A program made the translations under genes and the position numbers. Source: JBEVJC01 sp040510375 (GTDB lineage: Bacteria; Bacteroidota; Bacteroidia; Chitinophagales; Chitinophagaceae). From it: a stretch of DNA of 64,000 nucleotides. The notes below the pieces were generated by a model. It had not been told where the DNA came from. It saw only the letters and a program-made list of their open reading frames with translations, and did not search any database. The stretch spans positions 328,683 through 392,682 of the forward strand of contig JBEVJC010000008.1 of the NCBI GenBank assembly GCA_040510375.1, written 5' to 3'. Of this stretch, positions 43,463-52,002 are shown in pieces. The stretch's first letter is position 1, and every line of letters begins with the position of its first letter.

Positions 43463-45205
43463 ATGGGAGATGTAAATATTAAAAAGCAACCTAAAACGTA
43501 CGATGTAGTGATAGTGGGATCCGGTGCAGGTGGAGGTATGTCGGCCTATATCCTCGCCAATGCAGGTCTGAAAGTGTGTATAGTTGAAGCGGGTGACATG
43601 TATGATCCGCAGAAGAATATTACCCAGTTTAAAAAACCATGGGATTCTCCCCGGCGTGGTGCCAGCACCAAACTTCGCCCCTTTGGTGATTTCGACGCCT
43701 GTTATGGTGGCTGGGATCTCTCGGGCGAACCTTTTACGAAGGAAGATGGAACAGATTGGGACTGGTTCCGGGCCCGCATGCTGGGTGGCCGTACCAATCA
43801 CTGGGGACGGATTTCCCTTCGTTTCGGACCAAAGGATTTTAAACGCAAAAGTATCGACGGACTGGGTGACGACTGGCCGATCGGTTATGAAGATGTAAAA
43901 CCTTTTTACGACCGGGTAGATAAAATGATTGGTGTATTCGGAACCAATGAGGGACTTGACAACGATCCCGACGGATATTTCCTTCGCCCTCCCCGCCCCC
44001 GTCTTCATGAAATACTTATTAAGAATGCAGCAACAACGGCAGGTGTAAAAGTGATCCCTTCCCGGTTGTCCATTCTTACTGAAAAACTGAATGATGAACG
44101 TGGTGTATGTAAGTTTTGCGGACAGTGCAGCAGGAACTGCAGTTATTATAAAGCAGATTTCTCTTCTCCCAATGTACTGATCTATCCGGCGATGAAGACC
44201 GGTAATATAGATATCATCCCGAATGCAATGGCGCGTGAAGTACTCACCAATAAAGAAGGGCTTGCCACGGGTGTATCCTACATCGATAAAAATGAAATGC
44301 AGGAATACCAGGTTTACGGTAAGGTGGTTGTACTTGCTGCAAGTGCCTGCGAATCGGCCAGGATAATGCTCAATTCAAAATCGGCCCAGCATCCGAATGG
44401 CCTTGCCAACAACAGCGATGCAGTTGGACGATACCTGCACGATTCCACCGGGGCTGCCGTTGGTGGTGTAATCCCCAAACTCTTTGGCCGTAAACGATAC
44501 AATGAAGATGGTGTAGGCGGACTCCATGTTTATTCTCCCTGGTGGCTGGATAATAAAAAATTAGACTTCCCGCGTGGTTACCATATTGAGTATTGGGGTG
44601 GTATGGGCCAGCCTTCCTATGGTTTCCAGTGGGGAATAGAAAACGTGAACGGTAAGTATGTTGTAAACGGAAATAAAAAAGAAGCAGGTGGTTATGGTGC
44701 TTCATTAAAACAGGATTACCGTCATTTTTACGGAGCCAGTGTAGGTATGGCTGGTCGCGGTGAGGCAATCCCCCTGGCAAGTAACTATTGCGCCATTGAT
44801 CCGGATGTGGTGGATCGTTATGGTATCCCTGTTTTGCGGTTCAATGTTAAATGGACAGAACATGAAATCAAACAGGCCAGGCATATGAAGGAAACCTTCA
44901 AGGAGATTATGCACAATATGGGTGCAATAATTACCTATGGTGGCGATGATGATGAAAAAAACAACTGGGGAATTTCCAAACCCGGGGAAATCATTCACGA
45001 AGCAGGAACCGTGCGGATGGGCAACGATCCAAAAAAAGCACCGCTTAATAAATGGAGCCAGGCACATGATTGTAAAAACCTGTTTAATGTCGATGGCGGA
45101 CAATTTGTATCACAGGCAGATAAAAATATTACGTGGACAATCCTTGCCCTGAGTATGCGCGCCAGCGAATACATTATACAGGAATTGAAAAACCAGAACA
45201 TCTGA
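43463..45205 (+). CDS. GMC-family FAD oxidoreductase, catalytic subunit 1
   Basis: This is a probable sugar or polyol dehydrogenase acting with the subunit-3 protein encoded next. The ATG at 43463 gives 580 residues. The FAD-binding motif is VVIVGSGAGGGMSAYILANA (about 16-35). A cysteine cluster, VCKFCGQCSRNC, occurs at about 214-225. The C-terminal domain has IIHEAGTVRMG with the conserved His and a following SQADKNITWTILA with the Asn of the active-site pair. No signal peptide is visible, so export would be by hitchhiking on the Tat-signal partner. The substrate is unknown. The gluconate or 3-keto-sugar role is a family inference. Confidence 0.9.
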   Translation: MGDVNIKKQPKTYDVVIVGSGAGGGMSAYILANAGLKVCIVEAGDMYDPQKNITQFKKPWDSPRRGASTKLRPFGDFDACYGGWDLSGEPFTKEDGTDWDWFRARMLGGRTNHWGRISLRFGPKDFKRKSIDGLGDDWPIGYEDVKPFYDRVDKMIGVFGTNEGLDNDPDGYFLRPPRPRLHEILIKNAATTAGVKVIPSRLSILTEKLNDERGVCKFCGQCSRNCSYYKADFSSPNVLIYPAMKTGNIDIIPNAMAREVLTNKEGLATGVSYIDKNEMQEYQVYGKVVVLAASACESARIMLNSKSAQHPNGLANNSDAVGRYLHDSTGAAVGGVIPKLFGRKRYNEDGVGGLHVYSPWWLDNKKLDFPRGYHIEYWGGMGQPSYGFQWGIENVNGKYVVNGNKKEAGGYGASLKQDYRHFYGASVGMAGRGEAIPLASNYCAIDPDVVDRYGIPVLRFNVKWTEHEIKQARHMKETFKEIMHNMGAIITYGGDDDEKNNWGISKPGEIIHEAGTVRMGNDPKKAPLNKWSQAHDCKNLFNVDGGQFVSQADKNITWTILALSMRASEYIIQELKNQNI

Positions 45206-45230
45206 CCGAACCAGTTAAAATTTATAAAGA

Positions 45231-45899
45231 ATGGACAGGAGAAAAACATTAAAACTTATTGCAACCGGTGCACTGGCTACCGGGGCGGCAGCTATCGGAT
45301 GTAATACACCGGATGAAAAAAAAGAAGTGGCACCCGCAGAGCCAAAGTTCGCACTCGACAGAAGTCCGCAGGAACTGGTTCATGAAAAATCATTACTCGC
45401 TGCCGGACCGGTTTTTACGGCACATGAGATGACCACTATTACCCTGCTTGCTGATATCATCATTCCAAAAGATGAGGTGAGCGGAAGTGCATCTGATGCA
45501 GGGGTTCCTGCCTTCATAGAATTTATTGTAAAAGATATGCCGCAACACCAGCTGCCCATGCTGGGTGGACTGCGCTGGCTGGATATTCATTGCCTGAAAC
45601 GTTTCGATAAATCATTTGCTGATCTTACTGCAGGGCAACGACTGGAAGTAGTGGACGATATCGCCTACCCTGCCAAAGCTAAACCTGGATTCAAACAGGG
45701 AGTGAAATTTTTCAGCCTGATGCGCAATCTCACTGCATCGGGATTTTATACCTCCGAGATCGGTGTGAAAGACATCGGTTATGCAGGCAACCAGGCTAAT
45801 GACTGGAACGGTGTTCCCGATGATGTGCTGAAGCAATACGGCGTTTCCTATACCCCGAAAGAGCTTGCAGAATGCGTATCGTTTAAAGAAGTCGTATAA
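45231..45899 (+). CDS. Gluconate 2-dehydrogenase subunit-3-family protein (Tat lipoprotein) 1
   Basis: This is the small partner subunit of the GMC dehydrogenase, 222 residues, starting 25 bases after it. The N-terminus has a twin-arginine signal (MDRRKTLKLIATGALATG) ending in a lipobox (AIGCN, Cys at 24), so the protein should be folded-exported and lipid-anchored. The mature part has FTAHEMTTITLLADIIIPKD, DAGVPAFIEF and the LMRNLTASGFYTSEIG region, all typical of the gluconate_2-dh3 family. These small subunits chaperone and co-export the catalytic subunit. A terminator follows, so the two genes are a closed operon. Confidence 0.92.
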   Translation: MDRRKTLKLIATGALATGAAAIGCNTPDEKKEVAPAEPKFALDRSPQELVHEKSLLAAGPVFTAHEMTTITLLADIIIPKDEVSGSASDAGVPAFIEFIVKDMPQHQLPMLGGLRWLDIHCLKRFDKSFADLTAGQRLEVVDDIAYPAKAKPGFKQGVKFFSLMRNLTASGFYTSEIGVKDIGYAGNQANDWNGVPDDVLKQYGVSYTPKELAECVSFKEVV

Positions 45900-45952
45900 A
45901 CACGGGAAGAAAACCCTATTACATCTGTTAAAATTCCCTGAATCTAATTTGT

Positions 45953-45975
45953 AAAGCTCCAAAAGGAGCTTTTTT
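45953..45975 (+). terminator. Intrinsic terminator after GMC operon 1
   Basis: Eight-bp stem (45953-45960 with 45965-45972), AAAA loop, then TTT. Confidence 0.85.
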
Positions 45976-46000
45976 ACTTTCTTTCCGGCAGCATCGGCAT

Positions 46001-46008
46001 TATTTTTG
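46001..46008 (+). promoter_or_regulatory. -7 box for the hydrolase at 46041
   Basis: TATTTTTG is an exact TAnnTTTG match 33 bases before the ATG at 46041. Confidence 0.5.
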
Positions 46009-46040
46009 GCTTGGTCCGTCCAATCATTAAAATCCAATAT

Positions 46041-46928
46041 ATGAAACTACCCTACATCCCATTCCTGGCATTATTACTTGTGTCCGGTTTACAATTTGCC
46101 TGTAAAAAAGATAGTTCCGGTTTCATCGATAAACCTGATACACCTGTCCAGGATTCCATTCCCGTCAAACCTGATTCAATACCACCGGTGGTTCCGCCAC
46201 AGGAAATTATTGAGACCAGGCCTGCAATTCTTTCTGCAGTAAAAACAAATGTGATTCCAAATTGCCAGGGTTTTTATAAAGCCGTACCGGCAAGATATGA
46301 TTCCACTACAAAAAAATATCCGCTGCTGATATTTATACATGGCCTTGGTGAATTGGGAGATGGTACTACCCAGCTGGATAAAGTACTTGTTAACGGAACA
46401 CCCCGTCTATTAAAGAATAAAACATTTCCGCCGAATTTTGTCTCGGGAAATACCAACTATTCCTTTATTGTAATTGCACCACAATTTAAAGCATGGCCAT
46501 CCGGTGCTGATGTTAATTCCATCATCGATTATGCTGTGGCAAACTATCGCGTGGATGCGACAAGGATTTATGTTTCCGGATTGAGTATGGGCGGTGGTGC
46601 TACCTGGACTTTTGCAACAGCGTATCCGGCAAAGGCTGCAGCCATTGTACCCATCTGTGGAGCACAGGGCGCTTCTACGGCAAATGCAACAAAAATCGCC
46701 AAAGCAAATTTAGCTGTATGGGCATTCCATAATACCGATGATCCTACAGTTGCCGTGCTGAATACCAATAACTGGATTCAATACATTAATAACTCAGCTC
46801 CTTCCATACCAGCAAAAAAGACCATCTGGGCAACAGGCGGACATAATGCATGGACAAAGGCAACTGATCCTGCCTACAAGGAAAACAATATGAATATGTA
46901 CGAATGGATGTTACAGTATCACCAGTAA
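46041..46928 (+). CDS. Secreted esterase/hydrolase (alpha/beta fold, PHB-depolymerase/CE1-like)
   Basis: This is an exported lipoprotein of 295 residues. The ATG at 46041 starts a signal ending in a lipobox (SGLQFACKK). A proline-rich linker (about 25-65) leads to an alpha/beta hydrolase with HGLGELGD as the oxyanion region, the nucleophile Ser in VSGLSMGGGATW (about residue 182), Asp in NTDDPTV and His in TGGHNAWTK. The pattern resembles CE1 esterases and PHB-depolymerase-like proteins that remove acyl groups from plant or microbial polysaccharides. Substrate is unassigned. It has its own promoter box and terminator and lies between the two oxidoreductase loci. Confidence 0.82.
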   Translation: MKLPYIPFLALLLVSGLQFACKKDSSGFIDKPDTPVQDSIPVKPDSIPPVVPPQEIIETRPAILSAVKTNVIPNCQGFYKAVPARYDSTTKKYPLLIFIHGLGELGDGTTQLDKVLVNGTPRLLKNKTFPPNFVSGNTNYSFIVIAPQFKAWPSGADVNSIIDYAVANYRVDATRIYVSGLSMGGGATWTFATAYPAKAAAIVPICGAQGASTANATKIAKANLAVWAFHNTDDPTVAVLNTNNWIQYINNSAPSIPAKKTIWATGGHNAWTKATDPAYKENNMNMYEWMLQYHQ

Positions 46929-46981
46929 GAGGACCCGGCCCTGTATATCAATACTAACCCGTTATAAAAAAATAAACAGAG

Positions 46982-47004
46982 GCACCCGTATCGGGTGCTT
47001 TTTT
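46982..47004 (+). terminator. Intrinsic terminator after the hydrolase
   Basis: Seven-bp GC-rich stem (46982-46988 with 46992-46998), TAT loop, then six or more T. Confidence 0.9.
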
Positions 47005-47242
47005 CGTTGCTGATGCCGGGGCAAAAAAAAGGGGTGGATAGAAATCCTCCCCGGCTTTAAAATCCAATATCCTATGAAAAACCGATTATATACAGGCAAA
47101 TTAAAGGCCAAGATCTTTTAAACGTAAAACTCTGTATTCGCGAGCATTAACTTCCCCACGATTTGGATACTGACGGCGAGCACCAACAAATTATGTAGAA
47201 TAAATTCGGCAGGTTTTATCATATATTTTAATTTATTAATGC
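47005..47242. other. Intergenic stretch without a gene
   Basis: Part of a 410-base gap (46929-47338). It holds a short imperfect hairpin at 47030-47052 and a 15-codon ATG frame at 47074 that I do not consider a gene. No other feature is visible. Confidence 0.5.
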
Positions 47243-47287
47243 AAAAAGCAAAGGCTGCACTTTTGAAGGTTCAGCCTTTGCTTTTTT
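47243..47287. terminator. Large hairpin, terminator for the DUF1080 operon
   Basis: Fifteen-bp perfect stem (47243-47257 with 47272-47286) and a 14-base loop, A-rich at the left edge and T-rich at the right, so it can work on both strands. It lies 52 bases past the DUF1080 stop on the minus strand. Confidence 0.85.
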
Positions 47288-47338
47288 ACTGTTCAGGATC
47301 TGTAAATGTGTTGCCTTGGTACGAAGTATAAACTGGCT

Positions 47339-48097
47339 TTACAATTTTTTGATCAGGATATTCCGGAACCAAACGGTATTACCATGATCCTGTAATCCGA
47401 TCCTGCCTGATTTAAATGCACCGAATCCTTTCATGTTTTTGAATTTACTTCCGGCAATCAGGTTCCTCCATTCTTCATTCCACATGGTTGTTGATACCAC
47501 GTTCACGCCGTTGAGATAAAGATCAAGCTTTCCATTAACGGATTTGATCTCTGCTGTATTCCATTCAAGTGCCGGCCTGGCTGTTTCCTTTGTACAGGGA
47601 ATAAGATCATATAAGTCACCGGCACGGTGTTTATGAATCTTCGCATCATTGTGACGGTCGTTGTCAAGCACCTGCATTTCGGGACCTGTCTCCCATGGAT
47701 ACCTGTATTTGGTGGTGTCTTCCTGGATATAAAAAATAACCCCGCTGTTTCCGCCGGAATCAATCTTCCAGTCGTACTTCAGATGGAAATTTTCATACAC
47801 ATCGTTTGTAACAATATCACCGCCCCCCAGTGCCTGCCAGTCGGCCTTGTTTGCCGCATCAAGAACGAGGTTGCCATCAATCGCTTTCCATGCTCCGCCC
47901 ACAGAACCACCACCATACTTATGCCATCCGTTCAGGGTTTTACCATCAAAAAGGGATACAAAGCCATCCTTATTTGCGGCACCTGCATCCATGTTTGTTG
48001 TTTTAGTATCCGCGCCTGCTGTGGCAGAATTCATTTTTTGGTTATTACAGGCCATCAGGCCAACCACGGACAGTGCCGCAGTGATAGTTTTCAGCAT
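47339..48097 (-). CDS. DUF1080 lipoprotein (3-keto-disaccharide hydrolase family)
   Basis: This 252-residue lipoprotein belongs to the DUF1080 family of LamG-like jelly-rolls, some members of which hydrolyse 3-keto-glycosides in the periplasm. The ATG at 48097 starts a signal with lipobox LMACNNQ (Cys at about 16). The mature part has FVSLFDGKTLNGWHKYGGGS, NLVLDAAN, YENFHLKYDWKI, NSGVIFYIQED, EMQVLDNDRH, and WFRNILIKKL at the end, all DUF1080 hallmarks. Its ATG overlaps the cytochrome c stop by one base (TGATG), so translation is coupled. The hydrolase role is a family inference supported by the neighbouring dehydrogenases. Confidence 0.9.
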   Translation of the reverse strand: MLKTITAALSVVGLMACNNQKMNSATAGADTKTTNMDAGAANKDGFVSLFDGKTLNGWHKYGGGSVGGAWKAIDGNLVLDAANKADWQALGGGDIVTNDVYENFHLKYDWKIDSGGNSGVIFYIQEDTTKYRYPWETGPEMQVLDNDRHNDAKIHKHRAGDLYDLIPCTKETARPALEWNTAEIKSVNGKLDLYLNGVNVVSTTMWNEEWRNLIAGSKFKNMKGFGAFKSGRIGLQDHGNTVWFRNILIKKL

Positions 48098-48492
48098 CAG
48101 TTGTTTTTTAATGTTAGGATATATTTTACCATTGTTTCGGCATCTGCCTCGCTCAGTGAAGGATGAGGCAACATCACCGCTGTTCCCCATTCACCGGTAC
48201 TGCCGTTGATTATTTTTCCTGCCAGCACCGGTATAATCCCAGGCGCCTGTGATGCAAATTTGTTTGCTACGGCCCGGTAGCTTGGACCGGTAATACCCTC
48301 ATCTACTTTATGGCATTGGAAACAATCACTTTCTGCAACCAGTTTGAGACCCGGGGCATAGTCGGGATTGGAAGAAGGACCCTCCGCTGCTGCGGCCGGT
48401 TTGGAACTGTCATTAGCTTCGTTGGTTTTAGGATCATTATTACATGCCAGTAATGCAACGAGTGCAAAAATGGTGATGCCTGTTTTTTTCAT
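48097..48492 (-). CDS. c-type cytochrome lipoprotein
   Basis: This is a small mono-heme cytochrome c of 131 residues anchored as a lipoprotein (MKKTGITIFALVALLACNN, Cys at 17). An Ala/Ser/Pro-rich linker precedes the heme domain, with the CxxCH motif as CFQCH (about 57-61) and the distal axial Met in AVMLPHPSLS. GPSYRAVANKF is the class I cytochrome pattern. It is coupled to the DUF1080 gene and follows the TIM-barrel gene by 88 bases. It could accept electrons from the GMC dehydrogenases encoded in the divergent operon; this is inference. Confidence 0.93.
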   Translation of the reverse strand: MKKTGITIFALVALLACNNDPKTNEANDSSKPAAAAEGPSSNPDYAPGLKLVAESDCFQCHKVDEGITGPSYRAVANKFASQAPGIIPVLAGKIINGSTGEWGTAVMLPHPSLSEADAETMVKYILTLKNN

Positions 48493-48580
48493 ACAAAAAT
48501 TTTAGTTGTTGATTTTTACCTTGTCTTGTTATTTTCTGAACACCCTGCCCTGTTGTACGCCGTCCTGATCTGAGGGTTCC

Positions 48581-49639
48581 TTACCTGTCGAGTCCGAGTA
48601 AGGCCCGGTTTGATTTTTCATCCGTGGCTACCTTTGCGAAATCATCAAACGTTTTATCTGTAACCCGGATAATATGGTCTTTTATAAACTGTGCTCCTTC
48701 CCTTGCACCATCTTCCGGATGTTTGATACAGCATTCCCATTCCATTACTGCCCATCCCTTGAAATCATATTCGGTCAGTTTGCTGAAGATGCGTTTGAAA
48801 TCAACCTGTCCGTCGCCCGGTGAACGATAGCGGCCAGCACGGTGCAGCCAGCTCTGGTAACCACCAAATGTACCCTGCCTGCCGGTTGAATGGAACTCAG
48901 CATCCTTTACATGGAACGACTTGATCCGCTCATGATAAAAATCGATGTACTGGATATAGTCGAGTTGTTGTAATACAAAATGGGAAGGATCATACAACAG
49001 GTTGGCCCTTGAATGATTATTTACTTTTTCCAGGAACATTTCATAGGTGATCCCATCAAACAGGTCTTCACCGGGATGGATCTCGTAACAAACATCCACT
49101 CCATGCCTGTCAAAATGATCCAGTATGGGCAGCCATCTTTTTGCCAGTTCTTTAAAGCCTTCTTCCACCAGGCCGGCCGGGCGTTGTGGCCAGGGATGGA
49201 AGGTATGCCATAATAATGATCCGCTGAATGTAGGGTGCGTAACGATGCCCAGGTTCCGGCTTGCTTCAGCAGCATACTTCAACTGCTGCACCGCCCATTC
49301 GGTACGGGCCTTCGGATTTCTGCGAACGGCTTCCGGTGCAAACCCGTCAAACAGTTCATCGTAGGCCGGATGGACTGCTACCAGCTGCCCCTGCAGGTGT
49401 GTTGATAACTCCACAAGTTCCATCCCACATTCATTCACCACCCCTTTCAGTTCGTCTGCATAGGCCTTACTTTCTGCGGCTTTCTGAAGGTCGATAAAAT
49501 CGGGATTGGAAGTTGGAAGCTGGATCGCTTTGAATCCAAGTGATGCAGCCCAGAGGCAGATAGATCGCAGGCTGTTAAACGGAGGCTGGTCGCTTATGAA
49601 TTGCGCAAGGAAGATCCCCGGACCCTTAATTGTAGTCAT
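48581..49639 (-). CDS. TIM-barrel sugar isomerase/epimerase-family protein
   Basis: This 352-residue protein has the AP-endonuclease-2/xylose-isomerase-like TIM barrel of sugar phosphate isomerases/epimerases. No signal peptide is visible, so it is probably cytoplasmic. The metal-site regions are GMELVELSTHLQGQLVAVHP (about 72-91), VCYEIHPGEDLFDG with the Glu/His ligands, NLLYDPSHFVLQQLDY and IKSFHVKDAEFHSTG, and VMEWECCIKHPEDG at the end. It is the first gene of a three-gene minus-strand operon with cytochrome c and DUF1080. A role in isomerising or cleaving a keto-sugar is inferred. Confidence 0.9.
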   Translation of the reverse strand: MTTIKGPGIFLAQFISDQPPFNSLRSICLWAASLGFKAIQLPTSNPDFIDLQKAAESKAYADELKGVVNECGMELVELSTHLQGQLVAVHPAYDELFDGFAPEAVRRNPKARTEWAVQQLKYAAEASRNLGIVTHPTFSGSLLWHTFHPWPQRPAGLVEEGFKELAKRWLPILDHFDRHGVDVCYEIHPGEDLFDGITYEMFLEKVNNHSRANLLYDPSHFVLQQLDYIQYIDFYHERIKSFHVKDAEFHSTGRQGTFGGYQSWLHRAGRYRSPGDGQVDFKRIFSKLTEYDFKGWAVMEWECCIKHPEDGAREGAQFIKDHIIRVTDKTFDDFAKVATDEKSNRALLGLDR

Positions 49640-49741
49640 ATGTTTTAGTATGATCGGCAGTATTATGGCACACCCGACTGGTCAGTTCAAATAGGTTATA
49701 AGCCTTAAAAATACAGAAATTAATTTAACGTCACCAAAGTG

Positions 49742-49770
49742 TAAATGTGTATCTAAAAATTGTACATTTA
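49742..49770. promoter_or_regulatory. Inverted repeat between the divergent sugar operons
   Basis: TAAATGT at 49742-49748 is mirrored by ACATTTA at 49764-49770, with a 15-base A/T-rich centre. It sits in the 171-base region between the operons starting at 49639 and 49811 and may be a regulator site. Inference only. Confidence 0.35.
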
Positions 49771-49810
49771 GGCTTTTTAGTAAGATAAGTTAACTAACGA
49801 AAGGCTCAAT

Positions 49811-51052
49811 ATGAAATCAACCACGCGGGTACAGCTCTCCCTGATGATGTTTCTTGAATTTTTTATCTGGGGAGGTTGGTTCGTCACTCTCGGCACATTC
49901 CTATCCGCAAATCTCCAGGCAAACGGCGAGCAGACAGGCCAGGTATTTTCCACACAGTCATGGGGTGCTATTATTGCTCCCTTTATCATTGGCCTGATTG
50001 CAGATCGTTATATCAATGCAGAAAAAATACTTGGTGTTTTACACCTGATCGGAGCACTGCTGATGTACCAGTTGTATACTGCCCCGGATATTACCGTATT
50101 TTATCCCTATGTACTTGTATATATGATCCTGTTCATGCCAACACTTGCACTTGTCAACTCCGTTGCATTTAAACAGATGGACAATCCCGAAAAACAATTC
50201 AGCAGCATCCGGGTATTTGGTACCATCGGATGGATCCTTGTGGGACTCCTGATCAGTTTTGTATTCCATTGGGATTCGGAAAAAAATACAACAGATGGCC
50301 TGCTGAAAAATACATTCCTGCTTTCCGGTATCGCTTCCCTGGTACTCGGACTGTTCAGCTTTACCCTGCCAAAAACTCCACCAGGGAAATCAACTGGTGC
50401 AAAAGTGAGTTTCAATGAAATCCTCGGACTGGATGCATTGAAATTATTAAAGGATAAAAATTTCCTGATCTTTTTTATTGCATCCATCCTGATCTGTATT
50501 CCACTGGCTTTTTATTACCAGAATGCGCACCCGTTTTTAACGAATGTAGGAATGAAGGACCCGACCGGGATTATGACTATCGGACAGATTTCCGAAGCAT
50601 TATTCCTGTTGCTTATACCGGTATTTTTTGCAAAGTATGGATTTAAAAAAACCATCCTTGTTGGTATGCTTGCGTGGGCGGTCCGATATATGCTGTTTGC
50701 CTATGGTAATGCCGGCGAATTAAGTTTCATGCTTATAATCGGTATTGCATTACACGGTATCTGTTATGATTTTTTCTTTGTATCGGGCCAGATCTATACC
50801 AATTCCAAAGCAGGTGAAAAATACAAGAGTTCCGCACAGGGACTGATCACCCTTGCCACCTATGGTGTAGGTATGCTGATTGGATTTAAGATAGCTGGTC
50901 TCATCACCGATAAATATACTTCTGCGGACGGGGCACATAACTATATCATGATCTGGGGAATCCCCGCTGCAATTGCAGCAGGTGTGTTCCTCCTGTTCCT
51001 CGTTTCGTTCAAAGATGAAAAAAGTACAACTCCGGTTTTTAAAAATATTTAA
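49811..51052 (+). CDS. Nucleoside-permease-like MFS transporter (NupG family)
   Basis: This 413-residue inner-membrane protein has about 12 hydrophobic segments. Its start, with MMFLEFFIWGGWFVTLGTFL (about 13-32), and the later LALVNSVAFKQMDNPEKQFS and IRVFGTIGWILVGLLISF are characteristic of the NupG/XapB-type nucleoside:proton symporters. Many Bacteroidota members of this family sit in sugar loci rather than with nucleoside genes, so the cargo may be a sugar derivative. It is the first gene of a five-gene plus-strand operon: the TIM-barrel gene follows 5 bases later. Confidence 0.88.
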   Translation: MKSTTRVQLSLMMFLEFFIWGGWFVTLGTFLSANLQANGEQTGQVFSTQSWGAIIAPFIIGLIADRYINAEKILGVLHLIGALLMYQLYTAPDITVFYPYVLVYMILFMPTLALVNSVAFKQMDNPEKQFSSIRVFGTIGWILVGLLISFVFHWDSEKNTTDGLLKNTFLLSGIASLVLGLFSFTLPKTPPGKSTGAKVSFNEILGLDALKLLKDKNFLIFFIASILICIPLAFYYQNAHPFLTNVGMKDPTGIMTIGQISEALFLLLIPVFFAKYGFKKTILVGMLAWAVRYMLFAYGNAGELSFMLIIGIALHGICYDFFFVSGQIYTNSKAGEKYKSSAQGLITLATYGVGMLIGFKIAGLITDKYTSADGAHNYIMIWGIPAAIAAGVFLLFLVSFKDEKSTTPVFKNI

Positions 51053-51057
51053 GTCCA

Positions 51058-51975
51058 ATGGATAATAAACCCTCAAGACGTAAAATCATCAAACAACTCG
51101 CCGGTTCAGCCTTTGCGCTGGGTGCAGCTCCTGCTGTGGCCGCTGCTGCCGGTCTGGCCGAAAATAATATGATGAATACAGACCAGTTACCCTACCGGCT
51201 TAAAGGTAATATCAATCATTCTGTTTGCCGGTGGACGGCTACCTACCTGACGCTTGAACAGCAATGTGAGCTCATGAAGGATATGGGACTGAAAGCGATT
51301 GACCTGCTCAAGCCTGACGAATGGCCCGTTATTAAAAAATACGGACTGGAATGTTCCATGTGTTATATCAAAGGTGAGGTTAGCCTCACCAAGGGTTTCA
51401 ACGACCCTGCCAACCATGCCTTGCTGGTGAAGGAATACCTGGAAGTGATTCCCCTGGTTGCCGAAGCAGGGTTTAAAAACCTGATCTGTTTCAGTGGTAA
51501 CCGGAACGGAATGGACGACCAGACTGGTCTCGACAATTGCGTGACTGGACTCAGACAGATTATGCCGCTTGCAGAAAAACATGGAGTGATTATCCAGATG
51601 GAACTGTTCAACAGTAAGGTCGATCATAAAGATTATATGGCCGACAAAAGCGCCTGGGGAATTGAACTCTGTAAAAAACTGGGCTCGCCCAATTTCAAAT
51701 TGCTGTTTGATATCTACCATATGCAGATCGACGAAGGGGATATCATCCGCAGTATCCGCGACAATCATGAATATTTTGGCCATTACCATGTGGCCGGCGT
51801 TCCCGGTCGCCATGAACCTGACCTTTCACAGGAACTCTATTATCCCGCTGTAATGAAAGCTATAGTGGAAACAGGTTTCAAGGGATATGTAGCACAGGAA
51901 TTTATTTTCACCGGAAAAACTGATTCAGCAAAAACAAAGTCACTCCGCGATGCGGTGAAACTTTGTGATGTATAA
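51058..51975 (+). CDS. Tat-exported TIM-barrel protein, hydroxypyruvate-isomerase-like
   Basis: This 305-residue protein has a twin-arginine signal (SRRKIIKQLAGSAFALGAAP, about 6-25) and then a TIM barrel of the hydroxypyruvate isomerase/xylose isomerase-like family. Metal-site regions are IIQMELFNSKVDHKDYMADK (Glu ligand), FKLLFDIYHMQIDEGD (Asp and His ligands), YFGHYHVAGVPGRHEP (His) and VAQEFIFTGK (Glu). A signal on an isomerase-like barrel suggests a substrate in the periplasm. It starts 5 bases after the permease and is followed by the second GMC gene at 27 bases, so it is clearly part of the same operon. Confidence 0.88.
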   Translation: MDNKPSRRKIIKQLAGSAFALGAAPAVAAAAGLAENNMMNTDQLPYRLKGNINHSVCRWTATYLTLEQQCELMKDMGLKAIDLLKPDEWPVIKKYGLECSMCYIKGEVSLTKGFNDPANHALLVKEYLEVIPLVAEAGFKNLICFSGNRNGMDDQTGLDNCVTGLRQIMPLAEKHGVIIQMELFNSKVDHKDYMADKSAWGIELCKKLGSPNFKLLFDIYHMQIDEGDIIRSIRDNHEYFGHYHVAGVPGRHEPDLSQELYYPAVMKAIVETGFKGYVAQEFIFTGKTDSAKTKSLRDAVKLCDV

Positions 51976-52002
51976 TATTCTTCTAACACTTAAATACTTC
52001 TC

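Noticed and set aside
47074..47121. A 15-codon ATG frame in the gap after the esterase
   Set aside because: No membrane or signal character, no attached terminator, and no conservation evidence.
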